Notes under the pieces: generated by a model
Database searches by the model: none
Told to the model about the DNA's origin: nothing
The model's input: the letters and a program-made list of their open reading frames with translations, nothing else
Part shown: one piece after another, positions 1-8,009 of the stretch
Layout of the letters: every line of letters begins with the position of its first letter
Numbering within the stretch: position 1 is the stretch's first letter
Position numbers and translations under genes: made by a program
Assembly: GCA_030616935.1 (NCBI GenBank)
Contig: JAUWWJ010000048.1
Coordinates: 1 to 8,840, forward strand
Direction of reading: 5' to 3'
Length of the DNA stretch: 8,840 nucleotides
Origin: Planctomycetaceae bacterium
GTDB taxonomy: Bacteria; Planctomycetota; Planctomycetia; Pirellulales; UBA1268

Positions 1-1270
1 CAACGGAGTCAATTTGTGTAAACGCATCTGTGAAAAGACTTTCAGAGTAGCTACTCCAGGCAACATATATACCCAGAAAATTAATGAGTGCGGCAACCAA
101 AAGGCCTAACATGGCAACAACTGCCCAAGGCTTCTTGGCATGTATTAATCGGTCCCGAGTGACATCGCTCGGCAAGAGGTTGGTTCGTATGCTCGCGACA
201 CCCAATCCCTGCATCGCTAATCCATACACCGTCGCAAAGGCCAGTTGGTTTTCACGGTAGGCAGGAGTCTTTAAAATGAGATCTCCCTCAAGCCGCTTGA
301 ATTCCCGCAAACGATGTACTTCAAGCTGGAGTTGTTTTGCAAGAAAGTCGCTGAGTCCACGAAGTTTTGCAGCGTTGCCAACAAGCAAGACCTGACCAAT
401 TTTCGCAGTACGATCTTGTCCAGTAAAGTAATTCAGAGATCGCTGTAATTCGCTGGCAAATTCGTTGAACACAGGTCTCAAGGTCTGGAAAACTTTTTTC
501 GGATCGTCAGCCCGTGCGGCATTGCGTTTTAAGTTCTCTGCTTTTGGGAATGTCATCCGCATTCCCTGAACGAGAGCCCGAGTGAAATTACTGCCACCAA
601 TAGGCATCGTCCGCTGCCAAATTTTCAGCCCATTGGTAACAATAAGATCTGTTGAATCCACGCCCATTGAAGCTAAAACAATCGATGGAGGGGGGGCTTC
701 TGGATCAACTTCACTCAGTTTGGGGAGTTGATCAAACATGACGACGTTCGCTAGAGAGACTGGGCTCAGTTGCAGGATGTCGATTTCAATATCGGCTTCC
801 TTGAACGGCTCGAGAGCCTTTGCAACCTGATCTCGCTTCATTGCAAAAAGTGCAATTTCAGCATCAATCACAAAGCCACTCTCCTCAATTCCACCTTCGA
901 GTCTTTGCCAACTCCATATGACCTGTTCAAGCGGAAATGGTATTTGTTGCCGGGCTTCATAGGTGACAATGTCCGGAATCTTGCTTGCTTCAACAGGGGG
1001 CAATTTAATGAACTTGCTGAGCCCTGCCTGCCCCGGAACTGAAACGGCGATCGTGTCTCCGGAGATATCATTACGACTGAGAAATTCCTCTACGGCATCT
1101 CGGACAAGTTCCCCTGGGTCAGCTTCAGGCTGAGTAAGCAACATGGGGTATTCGACGTAATCGAAAGACTCAGCTACAAGGGTTTCCCCATCTGGGGAAC
1201 GGCTGCAGCGCAAGGCCTTCAGCGCACACTTGCCGATATCAATACCCCAGACGTTTCGCGAGCGTGCCAT
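1..1270 (-). CDS. pilM: PilM-like type IV pilus / type II secretion assembly ATPase, with C-terminal membrane extension (3' end outside window)
   Basis: This is an actin-like (ASKHA-fold) protein of the PilM family. PilM binds nucleotide in the cytoplasm and couples the pilus motor to the inner-membrane PilN/PilO platform. I translated 423 codons without a stop from the ATG at 1270. The phosphate-1 motif is near residues 9-14 (GIDIGK). The second phosphate region contains MGVDSTDLIVTNG followed by RTMPIGGSNFTRAL. The adenosine-type motif reads LLVGNAAKLRGL. After the ATPase core comes TNLLPSDVTRDR (about 363-374) and a hydrophobic helix at about 382-404. An NLLP motif before a membrane helix recalls the N-terminus of PilN, so this may be a PilM-PilN-like fusion; ordinary PilM (about 350 residues) has no such helix. 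No clear Shine-Dalgarno precedes the start. The gene is divergent from the GH38-like gene. The family call is secure; the fusion is inference because the C-terminus is not seen. Confidence 0.88.
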   Translation of the reverse strand, partial: MARSRNVWGIDIGKCALKALRCSRSPDGETLVAESFDYVEYPMLLTQPEADPGELVRDAVEEFLSRNDISGDTIAVSVPGQAGLSKFIKLPPVEASKIPDIVTYEARQQIPFPLEQVIWSWQRLEGGIEESGFVIDAEIALFAMKRDQVAKALEPFKEADIEIDILQLSPVSLANVVMFDQLPKLSEVDPEAPPPSIVLASMGVDSTDLIVTNGLKIWQRTMPIGGSNFTRALVQGMRMTFPKAENLKRNAARADDPKKVFQTLRPVFNEFASELQRSLNYFTGQDRTAKIGQVLLVGNAAKLRGLSDFLAKQLQLEVHRLREFKRLEGDLILKTPAYRENQLAFATVYGLAMQGLGVASIRTNLLPSDVTRDRLIHAKKPWAVVAMLGLLVAALINFLGIYVAWSSYSESLFTDAFTQIDSV

Positions 1271-1371
1271 GCCGCACCCGTTTGTTCAAAAATAAATTGA
1301 AAGGAAACTAGCCCACCATCGAATGGGAATCAAATCAAATTCTACCTAAAGTTTACACTCAGGAAGGATAC

Positions 1372-1388
1372 CATACAGGAACTGTATG
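1372..1388. repeat. Perfect inverted repeat, 7-bp arms with 3-bp centre
   Basis: The sequence reads CATACAG-GAA-CTGTATG. It could be an operator half-site pair or a tiny hairpin between two divergent genes. The arms are short enough that a few such palindromes are expected by chance in a window of this size, so function is speculative. Confidence 0.4.
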
Positions 1389-1394
1389 AGTTCA

Positions 1395-1449
1395 CGTTTT
1401 CTAGTGTCAAACGGTGAATAAGCAAACCCGTTACATTGTGTCAAAACGG
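1395..1449. promoter_or_regulatory. Pair of related direct-repeat/dyad elements (candidate operator)
   Basis: GTGTCAAACGG (1404-1414) recurs almost exactly as GTGTCAAAACGG (1438-1449). Each copy is also the right half of an imperfect dyad: CGTTT (1395-1399) faces AAACG (1409-1413), and CCGTT (1428-1432) faces AACGG (1445-1449). The copies start 34 bases apart, close to three helical turns, as expected for two sites on one DNA face. They lie just upstream of the plus-strand cluster. A regulator binding here is inference; nothing identifies it. Confidence 0.3.
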
Positions 1450-1584
1450 CCAGCATGACAGAGTGTATTGTTCGGAATAGGCTACATTCTATTTCTCACT
1501 TTTCCGTTGGTACGAGATAAAGCGGTGCTTCGTGTGCACTTTTTGCCGACTGGAAAGCGGTCTTGCGAGAACTGGCAGTTTGAT

Positions 1585-4245
1585 ATGAATAATTCTGAGC
1601 AATATTCTCGACCAGAAGTGGCGGTCTTTCTTCCGTGTCACTCGCTTGAAGATTTGTCTGAATGGATTGAAAACGATGATGCATCAGCGATTCTTAATGC
1701 ATGGACAGTTGCGTGGCACCCTTTTGTTATTTGTGTATCAGGCGGACTTCCTGGCTGGGCGAGTGTTGACTTGCCCTGGACTCGTGAAGGAAAAATTGTA
1801 GGGATTGTACCGGAAGGACTTTCCGAACGATTTACAACCGGAGCTTCCCCGCCATTTATTGCAGGACAAAGTTTTCTTCATCAAGATGCTTCTGAATCAT
1901 TCCTTTTAGAATTGCTTGAAGCATGTTGTGCCGAGATGACGACCGATTCTTCAATCGGCAGACAGCTTGAAACATTATCTAAATGGCAGGTCTCTTTTGC
2001 TGAGGATTTTCGTTCGCTCGGTCTGACCGTTTTACTATTTGAACGGTTAGCCAGTCGTATGCGGTCCGATACGAATTTGGATCAAACCGGCTTTCCAGAA
2101 GTTGTTGTTGAAGCAGCGAAAGCTTGGAGGGATGATGAGTCGGTACTCGCACAAGAAAAATTGACACAGGCGTTCCAGTGCCTTGAGGCTGCACGAGATC
2201 ACTTTTACCCAGTTGAGTGCTGGTGCCTCGATCTGGTCCTTTTTTCAGAAAGCTCTGTAGCAACGCTGCAGAGTGAATTGCAGTCTCCAGTTCCGACAAC
2301 ATTATTGGCCGATACAAAGACCGTCAGTTGTTTTGATCAATCGTTATCTAGCATTGCCGAATTAATAAAAACCAGAGTTGCTGACGGCTCTCTGTCTTTG
2401 CTCGGCAGCGTGTCCGGAAATCTTCCAGTTGCTCTGATGTCGCCAGAACAGCTGGATCGCGAGGTAGCTGAAGGAAGGGCCGTATGGCAAAAAGCTGCCG
2501 GTGTTCTTCCGCAGATATTTGGCTGCCATGCTGGGCCACGTGCGTCTCTCTTTTTGCCAGTTTTGCAGCGGCTTGGATATCAGGGAGTGTTGTGGTCAAG
2601 CTTTGATGGATTCCCTATGCCGTCTGCTGGAGCCGCACGGTTCCAGTGGAGAAATGAAAGTAAAGATCAGCTTGACGCACTTGAGCCAAAAATGCTCGAC
2701 GCTCGTAGTTCTGCGGCTGTGCTCTCCCTAAGTTCGACATTAAGCGATGCCATGGATCACGACCATATGGTTCTGATTATGTTCTGTCATCATGCAGGTA
2801 CCGCAAGTTCGTGGTTTGATTTACTTCGTCGAGCCGCATCATGGACGAATATTTTTGGTCGATTCTGTACCGCAGAAACGCTGCTTGGCGAAACTGCCGA
2901 CCTCTCTTTCCCAGTTTCATTCGAACAAGACGGATTTCGTGTTGGTCTTTCACCGGGCACGAAGGTCGCTGGCGTTGCTCATCACGATAAATTTGAATCA
3001 AGTTCCATGTCGCAGCCGGATATTATTTCTGTCGAGTCGTGTCAGCTAGTAGACAATCAGGGCAGATATCAAAATATTTTACAATCATATTGTAGTAACG
3101 AAGAGGTGCTTCAAGAACGAGGCGACACGAAGTCCTCGGAGAGCGTTACTCAACGATGGTGGAAAGATTTTCTCAGTAAGTGGCTGCCGAGACGGCAAAA
3201 ATCTCAAGACGCTCTGACGTTACGTAGCAAGAATCTAGTCGTCAGGGTGCATCGGCAAACCGGTGGGATCGTATCAGTTCGTGATCAAAAAGATGGTCGG
3301 AATCGATTGTCACAACAACTCGCTCTTTGTTGGGATGAGCCTGGATCTCATTCCTCAGACTTCCAGTATTCAGAGATGGTGGCCGATCGAGTTGATCGCT
3401 GTGAAGATGGTATTGAAAGCCACGGTACTTTGATCCATGACAATGGTTCTGTGCTCGCTCGATTCTCTCAGAAAATACATTTTATATTGGACGGGTCCGC
3501 AGTGTCGGTATCAATAGTAGTTGAGCCCTCGCAAGAACTGCATTCGCTTGTGCCTTCTACAAGTGACGCCTTGAGTCGATTTTTTGCATGTCGGTTCGCC
3601 TGGAATGAAAATGATTTCTGTGATCTTTACCGGACTGTTCAAACACAATGTGTAGAAACTGAGCGCCAGCGTATTTTTTCCCCTTGGCTTCTTTCTGTCG
3701 TTCGTAGTGGTAGTGCGTTAGCCCGTCAGGATGAACAACAGCTATCGCTTGCTGCGTCCAGCGGGTTACAAATTTTTACTGGTTGTCATCCGTGGCATGT
3801 GCGGAGTAGTTCGCACACGCTCGATACGGTATTAACGACAGACTGTGTCACTCATGTTCAGACGTTTCAACTTGCTCTCGGGATCGACTTGCCTCACGCA
3901 GTCAACTCGGGGTTCGAATGGGCTGCAACAGGTTCGCTCCAGCCACCTCAGATGCCGCTAAGGCTACCCCCAAACGTTCGTCTCGTATCGGCCGCCACAC
4001 TCAGTAATGATTCGGTGGAAGACGGTCTCTGTCTCCGCTTGCTTGAATCATGTGGGCAAGAGCGCAGGATGAGACTCAACTTCAGCCGAAAGGTAACCCA
4101 CGTTTGCTGGAATGGTGAAGTACATGAATCACAAGGAACCAACGAAGCGGGTCTCGTGATTGACGGGAACGCTATTGAGTGCCTGCTGCATCGTTATGAA
4201 TTAGTCGACCTGGAGATTATTTTCAGTGAAAATCATCACGCTTGA
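1585..4245 (+). CDS. GH38 (alpha-mannosidase-like) family protein, likely non-canonical or catalytically divergent
   Basis: The protein has 886 residues from the ATG at 1585. I chose this start because VAVFLPCHSLEDL (residues 12-24) looks like the true N-terminal strand of the fold. An in-frame TTG at 1468 would add 39 atypical residues. The N-terminal half resembles a GH38 alpha/beta barrel: FGCHAGPR (312-319) followed by LPVLQRLGYQGVLW sits where GH38 enzymes have the DPFG region before the 'll..lGf.g' segment, then FDGFPMP (340-346) and HDHM...CHHAG (392-405). The C-terminal half looks like the GH38 beta-sandwich, opening with KNLVVRVHRQTGGIVSVRD (about 549-567). The usual zinc-binding H-x-D near the N-terminus is not evident; the equivalent strand has CHSLED. 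No signal peptide is seen, so it is probably cytoplasmic. It resembles a large, mostly uncharacterised planctomycete protein family. Its end overlaps cmk by 20 bases, implying co-transcription. Substrate and activity are unknown. Confidence 0.72.
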   Translation: MNNSEQYSRPEVAVFLPCHSLEDLSEWIENDDASAILNAWTVAWHPFVICVSGGLPGWASVDLPWTREGKIVGIVPEGLSERFTTGASPPFIAGQSFLHQDASESFLLELLEACCAEMTTDSSIGRQLETLSKWQVSFAEDFRSLGLTVLLFERLASRMRSDTNLDQTGFPEVVVEAAKAWRDDESVLAQEKLTQAFQCLEAARDHFYPVECWCLDLVLFSESSVATLQSELQSPVPTTLLADTKTVSCFDQSLSSIAELIKTRVADGSLSLLGSVSGNLPVALMSPEQLDREVAEGRAVWQKAAGVLPQIFGCHAGPRASLFLPVLQRLGYQGVLWSSFDGFPMPSAGAARFQWRNESKDQLDALEPKMLDARSSAAVLSLSSTLSDAMDHDHMVLIMFCHHAGTASSWFDLLRRAASWTNIFGRFCTAETLLGETADLSFPVSFEQDGFRVGLSPGTKVAGVAHHDKFESSSMSQPDIISVESCQLVDNQGRYQNILQSYCSNEEVLQERGDTKSSESVTQRWWKDFLSKWLPRRQKSQDALTLRSKNLVVRVHRQTGGIVSVRDQKDGRNRLSQQLALCWDEPGSHSSDFQYSEMVADRVDRCEDGIESHGTLIHDNGSVLARFSQKIHFILDGSAVSVSIVVEPSQELHSLVPSTSDALSRFFACRFAWNENDFCDLYRTVQTQCVETERQRIFSPWLLSVVRSGSALARQDEQQLSLAASSGLQIFTGCHPWHVRSSSHTLDTVLTTDCVTHVQTFQLALGIDLPHAVNSGFEWAATGSLQPPQMPLRLPPNVRLVSAATLSNDSVEDGLCLRLLESCGQERRMRLNFSRKVTHVCWNGEVHESQGTNEAGLVIDGNAIECLLHRYELVDLEIIFSENHHA
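4212..4215 (+). promoter_or_regulatory. Shine-Dalgarno-like GGAG for cmk
   Basis: GGAG lies 10 bases before the GTG at 4226, inside the last codons of the GH38-like gene. It supports the GTG start and possible translational coupling. The spacing is slightly long. Confidence 0.45.
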
Positions 4246-4891
4246 TGGGCCTGCTGGTGCAGGGAAAAGCTCTACAGCGAAAGCGCTTGCTCACGAGTTG
4301 GGCTGGTACCATATGGACACTGGCGCAATGTACAGATCAGTTGCTTTGGCAGCACTCGAGCAAAATATATCCCTTGAGAATGAAAAAGATCTGGCGGAGT
4401 TGGCAGCAAGCCTTGATATTCAGTCTGCTCATGGTGATGTGTTTTTAAACGGTAGAAATATTACAGCAGAAATACGCACTGATCGCGTGACCACGGCTAC
4501 GCGATCAGTTGCAGATGCGCCTTCTGTGCGTGAAGAAATGAAAAAGATGCAGCGGAGTTTATCTGAAGAGTTTAATCTTGTTACGGAAGGCCGTGATCAA
4601 GGTACGGTTGTATTCCCTGATGCAGAATTGAAAATTTATCTTGATGCATCTCCGGCAGCACGGGCAGCACGACGGTACCGTGAAAGAGTTGATATTGGAG
4701 ATCAGAGCCGAACGATGGATGAGATTTTGCACAGTCAATTACAGCGAGATCAAGGGGATAGAAATCGTCCGGTGGGGGCGATGGCAGCTGCATTAGATGC
4801 AATTATTATCAACACGGATGAGCTGTCGCTCGAAAATGTCGTGAAACAGGTTTTAGAATTTGCCTGCGATCGCGGGCTCATTTCAAATTAG
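4226..4891 (+). CDS. cmk: Cytidylate kinase (CMP/dCMP kinase)
   Basis: This enzyme transfers the ATP gamma-phosphate to CMP or dCMP in the cytoplasm, giving CDP/dCDP for nucleic acid and CDP-lipid synthesis. The 221-residue length matches bacterial Cmk (about 225). The P-loop GPAGAGKS is at residues 8-15. The CMP-binding MDTGAMYR is at 30-37. The insert contains IRTDRVTTATRSVADAPSVR. The substrate/Walker B region reads TEGRDQGTVVFPDAELKIYLDAS, split here by the unusual Gln where most homologues have Met or Ile. The lid ends in QRDQGDRNRPVGAM. The start is GTG, preceded by GGAG, and the end is TAG. It overlaps the GH38-like gene by 20 bases and is followed 34 bases later by plsC. All catalytic landmarks are present and the gene looks functional. 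Confidence 0.97.
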   Translation: MKIITLDGPAGAGKSSTAKALAHELGWYHMDTGAMYRSVALAALEQNISLENEKDLAELAASLDIQSAHGDVFLNGRNITAEIRTDRVTTATRSVADAPSVREEMKKMQRSLSEEFNLVTEGRDQGTVVFPDAELKIYLDASPAARAARRYRERVDIGDQSRTMDEILHSQLQRDQGDRNRPVGAMAAALDAIIINTDELSLENVVKQVLEFACDRGLISN

Positions 4892-4914
4892 AAGCCCAGT
4901 CAGGTTGGAATTTC

Positions 4915-4920
4915 AGAGAG
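4915..4920 (+). promoter_or_regulatory. Purine-rich ribosome binding site for plsC
   Basis: AGAGAG lies 5 bases before the ATG at 4926. It favours this start over the in-frame TTG at 4860, which lies inside cmk, and over the later ATG at 4953. Confidence 0.4.
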
Positions 4921-4925
4921 TGCGG

Positions 4926-5651
4926 ATGAATGCTTTTAAACAAAATGAGCCAATGGTCGATAAGAATTCCTTAGTCTCTACAATTACAAAAAAGACAGAG
5001 AGTCACCAGGAATGGTGGGGTCGATTACTCTACGACACGTTGTGGTTTCTTTCCCGTACGTTTGCTGTATCACTATTTGGTTTTCGTCTTGGAAGAGTGG
5101 AGCGTCTACCAAAGGCTGGTGGCCTTGTGGTTCTCTCAAGCCACCAAAGTCATCTTGATCCACTCTTGCTTGGTCTGGCCACAGATCGACGACTCTCGAG
5201 TCTTGCTCGGAGCAGTCTTTTCACTTTTGGGCCCTTTGCTCGTGCGATTGCTGCACTTGGTGCCGTTCCAATTGATCGAAATGCTTCGACAGTTACCGCA
5301 ATGAGGACCGTCATACAAAGACTACGGAAGGGGGCCGCTGTAATCATTTTTCCAGAAGGTACAAGGACAGCATCTGGCCAACTAGGTGAAATGAAAAATG
5401 GCTTTGCGTTATTGGCAAAGCGTGCAGGGGTCCCAATTGTTCCGGTAGCTATTGTTGGGGCCTATGAATGCTGGCCACGGTCCCGACTGCTGCCTCGTCC
5501 CGGACGAATCCGACTGGAATTCGGTGCGGTCATCACCGCTGAAGAAGTAGACAGCCTCTCCGAAAGCCAGTTGGCTGAGCGATGCATCAGATCGCTTCAT
5601 GCACTCGACAAAACTGCGCGCAGCACACAACGCGGGTACGTGCATCACTGA
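4926..5651 (+). CDS. plsC: 1-acyl-sn-glycerol-3-phosphate acyltransferase (PlsC/LPLAT family)
   Basis: PlsC acylates the sn-2 position of lysophosphatidic acid to give phosphatidic acid, at the inner face of the cytoplasmic membrane. The 241-residue protein shows all the family blocks: SSHQSHLD with the catalytic H-x4-D pair (about H73 and D78), GAVPIDRN (about 112-119), the glycerol-phosphate-binding FPEGTR (about 142-147), and VPIVPVAIVG (about 159-168). A hydrophobic stretch near residues 35-50 (LLYDTLWFLSRTFAVSLFGF) suits membrane association. The gene starts 34 bases after cmk and is probably co-transcribed with it. The two are often neighbours in bacteria, linking CTP-dependent lipid precursors to phosphatidate. 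The LPLAT superfamily also includes other acyltransferases, so the exact acceptor is inferred from family. Confidence 0.92.
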   Translation: MNAFKQNEPMVDKNSLVSTITKKTESHQEWWGRLLYDTLWFLSRTFAVSLFGFRLGRVERLPKAGGLVVLSSHQSHLDPLLLGLATDRRLSSLARSSLFTFGPFARAIAALGAVPIDRNASTVTAMRTVIQRLRKGAAVIIFPEGTRTASGQLGEMKNGFALLAKRAGVPIVPVAIVGAYECWPRSRLLPRPGRIRLEFGAVITAEEVDSLSESQLAERCIRSLHALDKTARSTQRGYVHH

Positions 5652-5827
5652 TCTGAGAAATTTTCCTTGATTTCATCAAGATCTGGTTGGCTTGCACGAA
5701 TTGTACGGACAGAAACGCCGGTCGTTTCATCACTATTCTGAATTGTGATTTTCGTCGAAATCATTTATCGGGTCTGCTCGTCAGTCACACCGTTTTTGAT
5801 TTTTTCAAACTATCACTAAAAAGAATT
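5652..5827. other. Intergenic region between plsC and the secreted-protein gene
   Basis: This 176-base AT-leaning gap probably carries the promoter of the downstream gene. A 5-bp-arm hairpin (CTTGA-TTTCA-TCAAG, 5666-5680) follows plsC but lacks a T-tract, so it is not a convincing intrinsic terminator. The region is open from a TTG at 5687 into the next gene, but that extension would hide the signal peptide. Confidence 0.5.
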
Positions 5828-6898
5828 ATGAAATACGCTTTATCTCGATATGTTGCACTGGGCATCACTGCTTTTTTTGCTTCTGATGTGCTTGCTCTTG
5901 ACTACTCGTTATCAGTTGCAGCAGTTCCGGTGCCGGGTAGTGGGGCCAAAATTGATTTTCTCGGGGATACATTTGAAGAAGACGGTTGGAAATTTTATCA
6001 CAACCATCCCAAGAGTTCTCGAGAAGAAGATGGGCGAGCACGTGGGCCGTTGGCCTTTTCGGGGAATAAAAGAATGCAGGAAGGCCCAGAACGAGGCCAA
6101 CCGGATCTTCTAGAAGTAATTAAAACACCTCCGAACGGTTTGCCTGAAAGTAACCACGCGCTTCTTATTCGAACGTTGCACTCGGGTGTTCCCGGGACAT
6201 ATTCTAGGACGGTGCAGCAGGATGATTTGATTTGCGGTATTACCACGAGGCTTGGGTCCCAAATCCCCGTACATGAAATTCCTAGTTGTGTTGTTCGTAT
6301 TTGGTTGCCCCCCGCGGAAAAGTGGGAGAATCGTAGCGGACCTCACTTTGGTATTCGAGTTGGTGTTCGTACAACGAAGCTTGAGCCCAACAGAGGATTT
6401 TTTGCCTCCGGTAGTTCACCAGTCGTCGAGCCTTACTGGCCGGGAATGTGGATTCACTTTCGTAGCGAAACATCACGAGGTGTCGAAAGTGACTCAGCAC
6501 TGATTAAGGTACGCGGAGATCATCGAGGAATTGATTTTCCAGTAAAAAATATTTCGGCTGATCAGTTCGGTTGGTGGACATTAGGAATGTCACTCTCACC
6601 CGACGGCCAAATTCATTATTTTGCTCGCCAGGGCGTTGATGATTTGACTTCTCAAGATCATTTAACAAGCCAATTTCCGTATAGCTTTCGTGCGGAACGA
6701 CTGAACTCATTCTTCTTCAATTCGTGCAATCTGAATGACGGTACAACATGGTCAACACCATTCGTTATCGATGATCCGTCTGTCTATGTTGTGAACTCGA
6801 CACGGGTCATGCAATTAGTTCAGAGACGCGAAGCATACGAACTTCGGCGACAACAGAAGCGGTCGGCATACCGCTCGTATCAGAGTAGATCTCGTTAG
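5828..6898 (+). CDS. Secreted hypothetical protein, possible concanavalin A-like lectin/glucanase fold
   Basis: The 356-residue product begins with a typical Sec signal peptide: basic residues K2 and R7, a hydrophobic core (YVALGITAFFA) and a likely cleavage site after VLA (residue 23). The start at ATG 5828 is chosen because it puts the signal peptide at the N-terminus. The mature protein is rich in beta-strand-like alternation and aromatics (IPSCVVRIWLPPAEKWENR, MWIHFRSE, QFGWWTLGMSLSPDGQIHYFAR). The last pattern resembles the strand-turn-strand of LamG/concanavalin A-like jelly rolls. Three cysteines follow the signal (136, 154, 300). The tail (333-356) carries nine Arg/Lys in 24 residues. 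It resembles conserved secreted planctomycete proteins of unknown function; I cannot name a substrate. It is 176 bases downstream of plsC on the same strand, so likely has its own promoter, and converges with the copper ATPase, with 16 bases between the two stops. Confidence 0.75.
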   Translation: MKYALSRYVALGITAFFASDVLALDYSLSVAAVPVPGSGAKIDFLGDTFEEDGWKFYHNHPKSSREEDGRARGPLAFSGNKRMQEGPERGQPDLLEVIKTPPNGLPESNHALLIRTLHSGVPGTYSRTVQQDDLICGITTRLGSQIPVHEIPSCVVRIWLPPAEKWENRSGPHFGIRVGVRTTKLEPNRGFFASGSSPVVEPYWPGMWIHFRSETSRGVESDSALIKVRGDHRGIDFPVKNISADQFGWWTLGMSLSPDGQIHYFARQGVDDLTSQDHLTSQFPYSFRAERLNSFFFNSCNLNDGTTWSTPFVIDDPSVYVVNSTRVMQLVQRREAYELRRQQKRSAYRSYQSRSR

Positions 6899-8009
6899 GA
6901 ATGTGCCTAGAAGCCTATGCGGGCGGTAATGAGATATGTTCTGTTCGAAGCCTGAGGGCATTTATAACAACAGATACACTGCTCAAACTCATCGCAGCAG
7001 CTGCAAAGATTGGACTTACCTGCCACCCTGAGCCGAATAAAGGCACGAGAATACCCGCTGCTAATGGGATACTTATGACGTTGTAAAAAAATGCCAAGAA
7101 TAGATTCTGTCGAATGTTCAACAAAACATATCGACTTAGTTGAATGGAATACGGAAGAGCTTGCAGGTCTCCCCGGATGAGAGTGACATCAGCAGTCTCT
7201 ATTGCTACATCGCTCCCTGTGCCCATGGCGACACCGATGGTGGCAGCCGCAAGGGCTGGGGCATCATTCACTCCGTCACCGACCATTATGGTTCGCTCGC
7301 CCTTGGAATGACTTGTAGTAATACACTGATATTTCTCTTGCGGTGTAAGTCCTGCTTCGTAGTGCTCGATACCAACTGATCGTGCAAGAACGCCAGCATT
7401 ATCAGAATGGTCTCCGGTCAACATTGTGATTTGAATTCCTAATTGTTGTAACTGCCTGATTGCTGTACGGGCAGATTTTTTTACCGGGTCCGTGATAGCT
7501 AGCAGACCAACGATATGAGAATTGATCACAATGCCAGTAATTGTTTTTCCGTTTGCTCGGAATGGATCGGCAGCTTTTCGAAATTCGTTTAGTTCGTTAG
7601 CGGGCACATCTTGCTTCTCTAGAAAAGCCTCGTTGCCAAGGGCGACAGACTTGTCCGCTACAGTTCCCTGTACGCCAGAGCCGGGCGTTGACAGGAAATT
7701 CTCAGCATTGTGCCGTACCACCAGATTGCGGTCACGAGCTGCTTGGCAGATTGCGGTGGCGAGTGGATGTTCGCTACTCAATTCAATCGCAGTGGCCAAC
7801 AACAGGACCTCTTCTTCGGGTTGATTGCTGAGTAGTACGATGTCAGTAACAGTCGGTTGGCCTTCTGTTAATGTTCCCGTTTTATCAATCATGAGGCTCT
7901 TGCTTTGTCCAAGTGTCTCAAGTGATTTGGCATCTTTGAATAGGATTCCTTCGCGGGCAGCACGACCAACGCCAACGACAATAGACATTGGGGTCGCAAG
8001 GCCAATAGC

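Larger units (their letters stand above)
1271..1584. other. Divergent intergenic region, 314 bases
   Basis: This stretch separates the pilM start from the preferred start of the GH38-like gene, so promoters for both should lie here. I see no RNA gene and no convincing ORF. It contains a short perfect palindrome at 1372-1388 and two similar GTGTCAAA-ACGG elements at 1404-1414 and 1438-1449. The last 117 bases (1468-1584) are open in the frame of the GH38-like gene from a TTG and could belong to it, but they look unlike the rest of that protein. Confidence 0.6.

Noticed and set aside
690..696. Run of seven G (C on the coding strand) in pilM as a phase-variation tract
   Set aside because: It encodes an ordinary Ala-Pro-Pro-Pro stretch, the frame is intact, and the tract is short.
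770..1071. Short open frames on both strands within pilM
   Set aside because: They are shadows of a well supported gene and show no recognisable features.
1300..1350. Sigma70-like promoter for pilM (TTGATT, 17 bases, TAGTTT on the minus strand)
   Set aside because: The -10 match is only three of six and such matches are common in AT-rich DNA.
1468..1584. TTG-initiated N-terminal extension of the GH38-like protein
   Set aside because: The 39 extra residues are unlike the rest, the segment lies beside the candidate operator elements, and the ATG at 1585 directly precedes the first recognisable strand of the fold. It cannot be fully excluded.
4860..4925. TTG-initiated extension of plsC overlapping cmk
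   Set aside because: The ATG at 4926 has a purine-rich ribosome site at a good distance and gives a standard PlsC length.
5666..5680. Hairpin CTTGA-TTTCA-TCAAG as a terminator after plsC
   Set aside because: The stem is only 5 bp, AT-rich, and not followed by a run of T.
5687..5827. TTG-initiated extension of the secreted protein
   Set aside because: It would bury a clear signal peptide that starts at the ATG at 5828.
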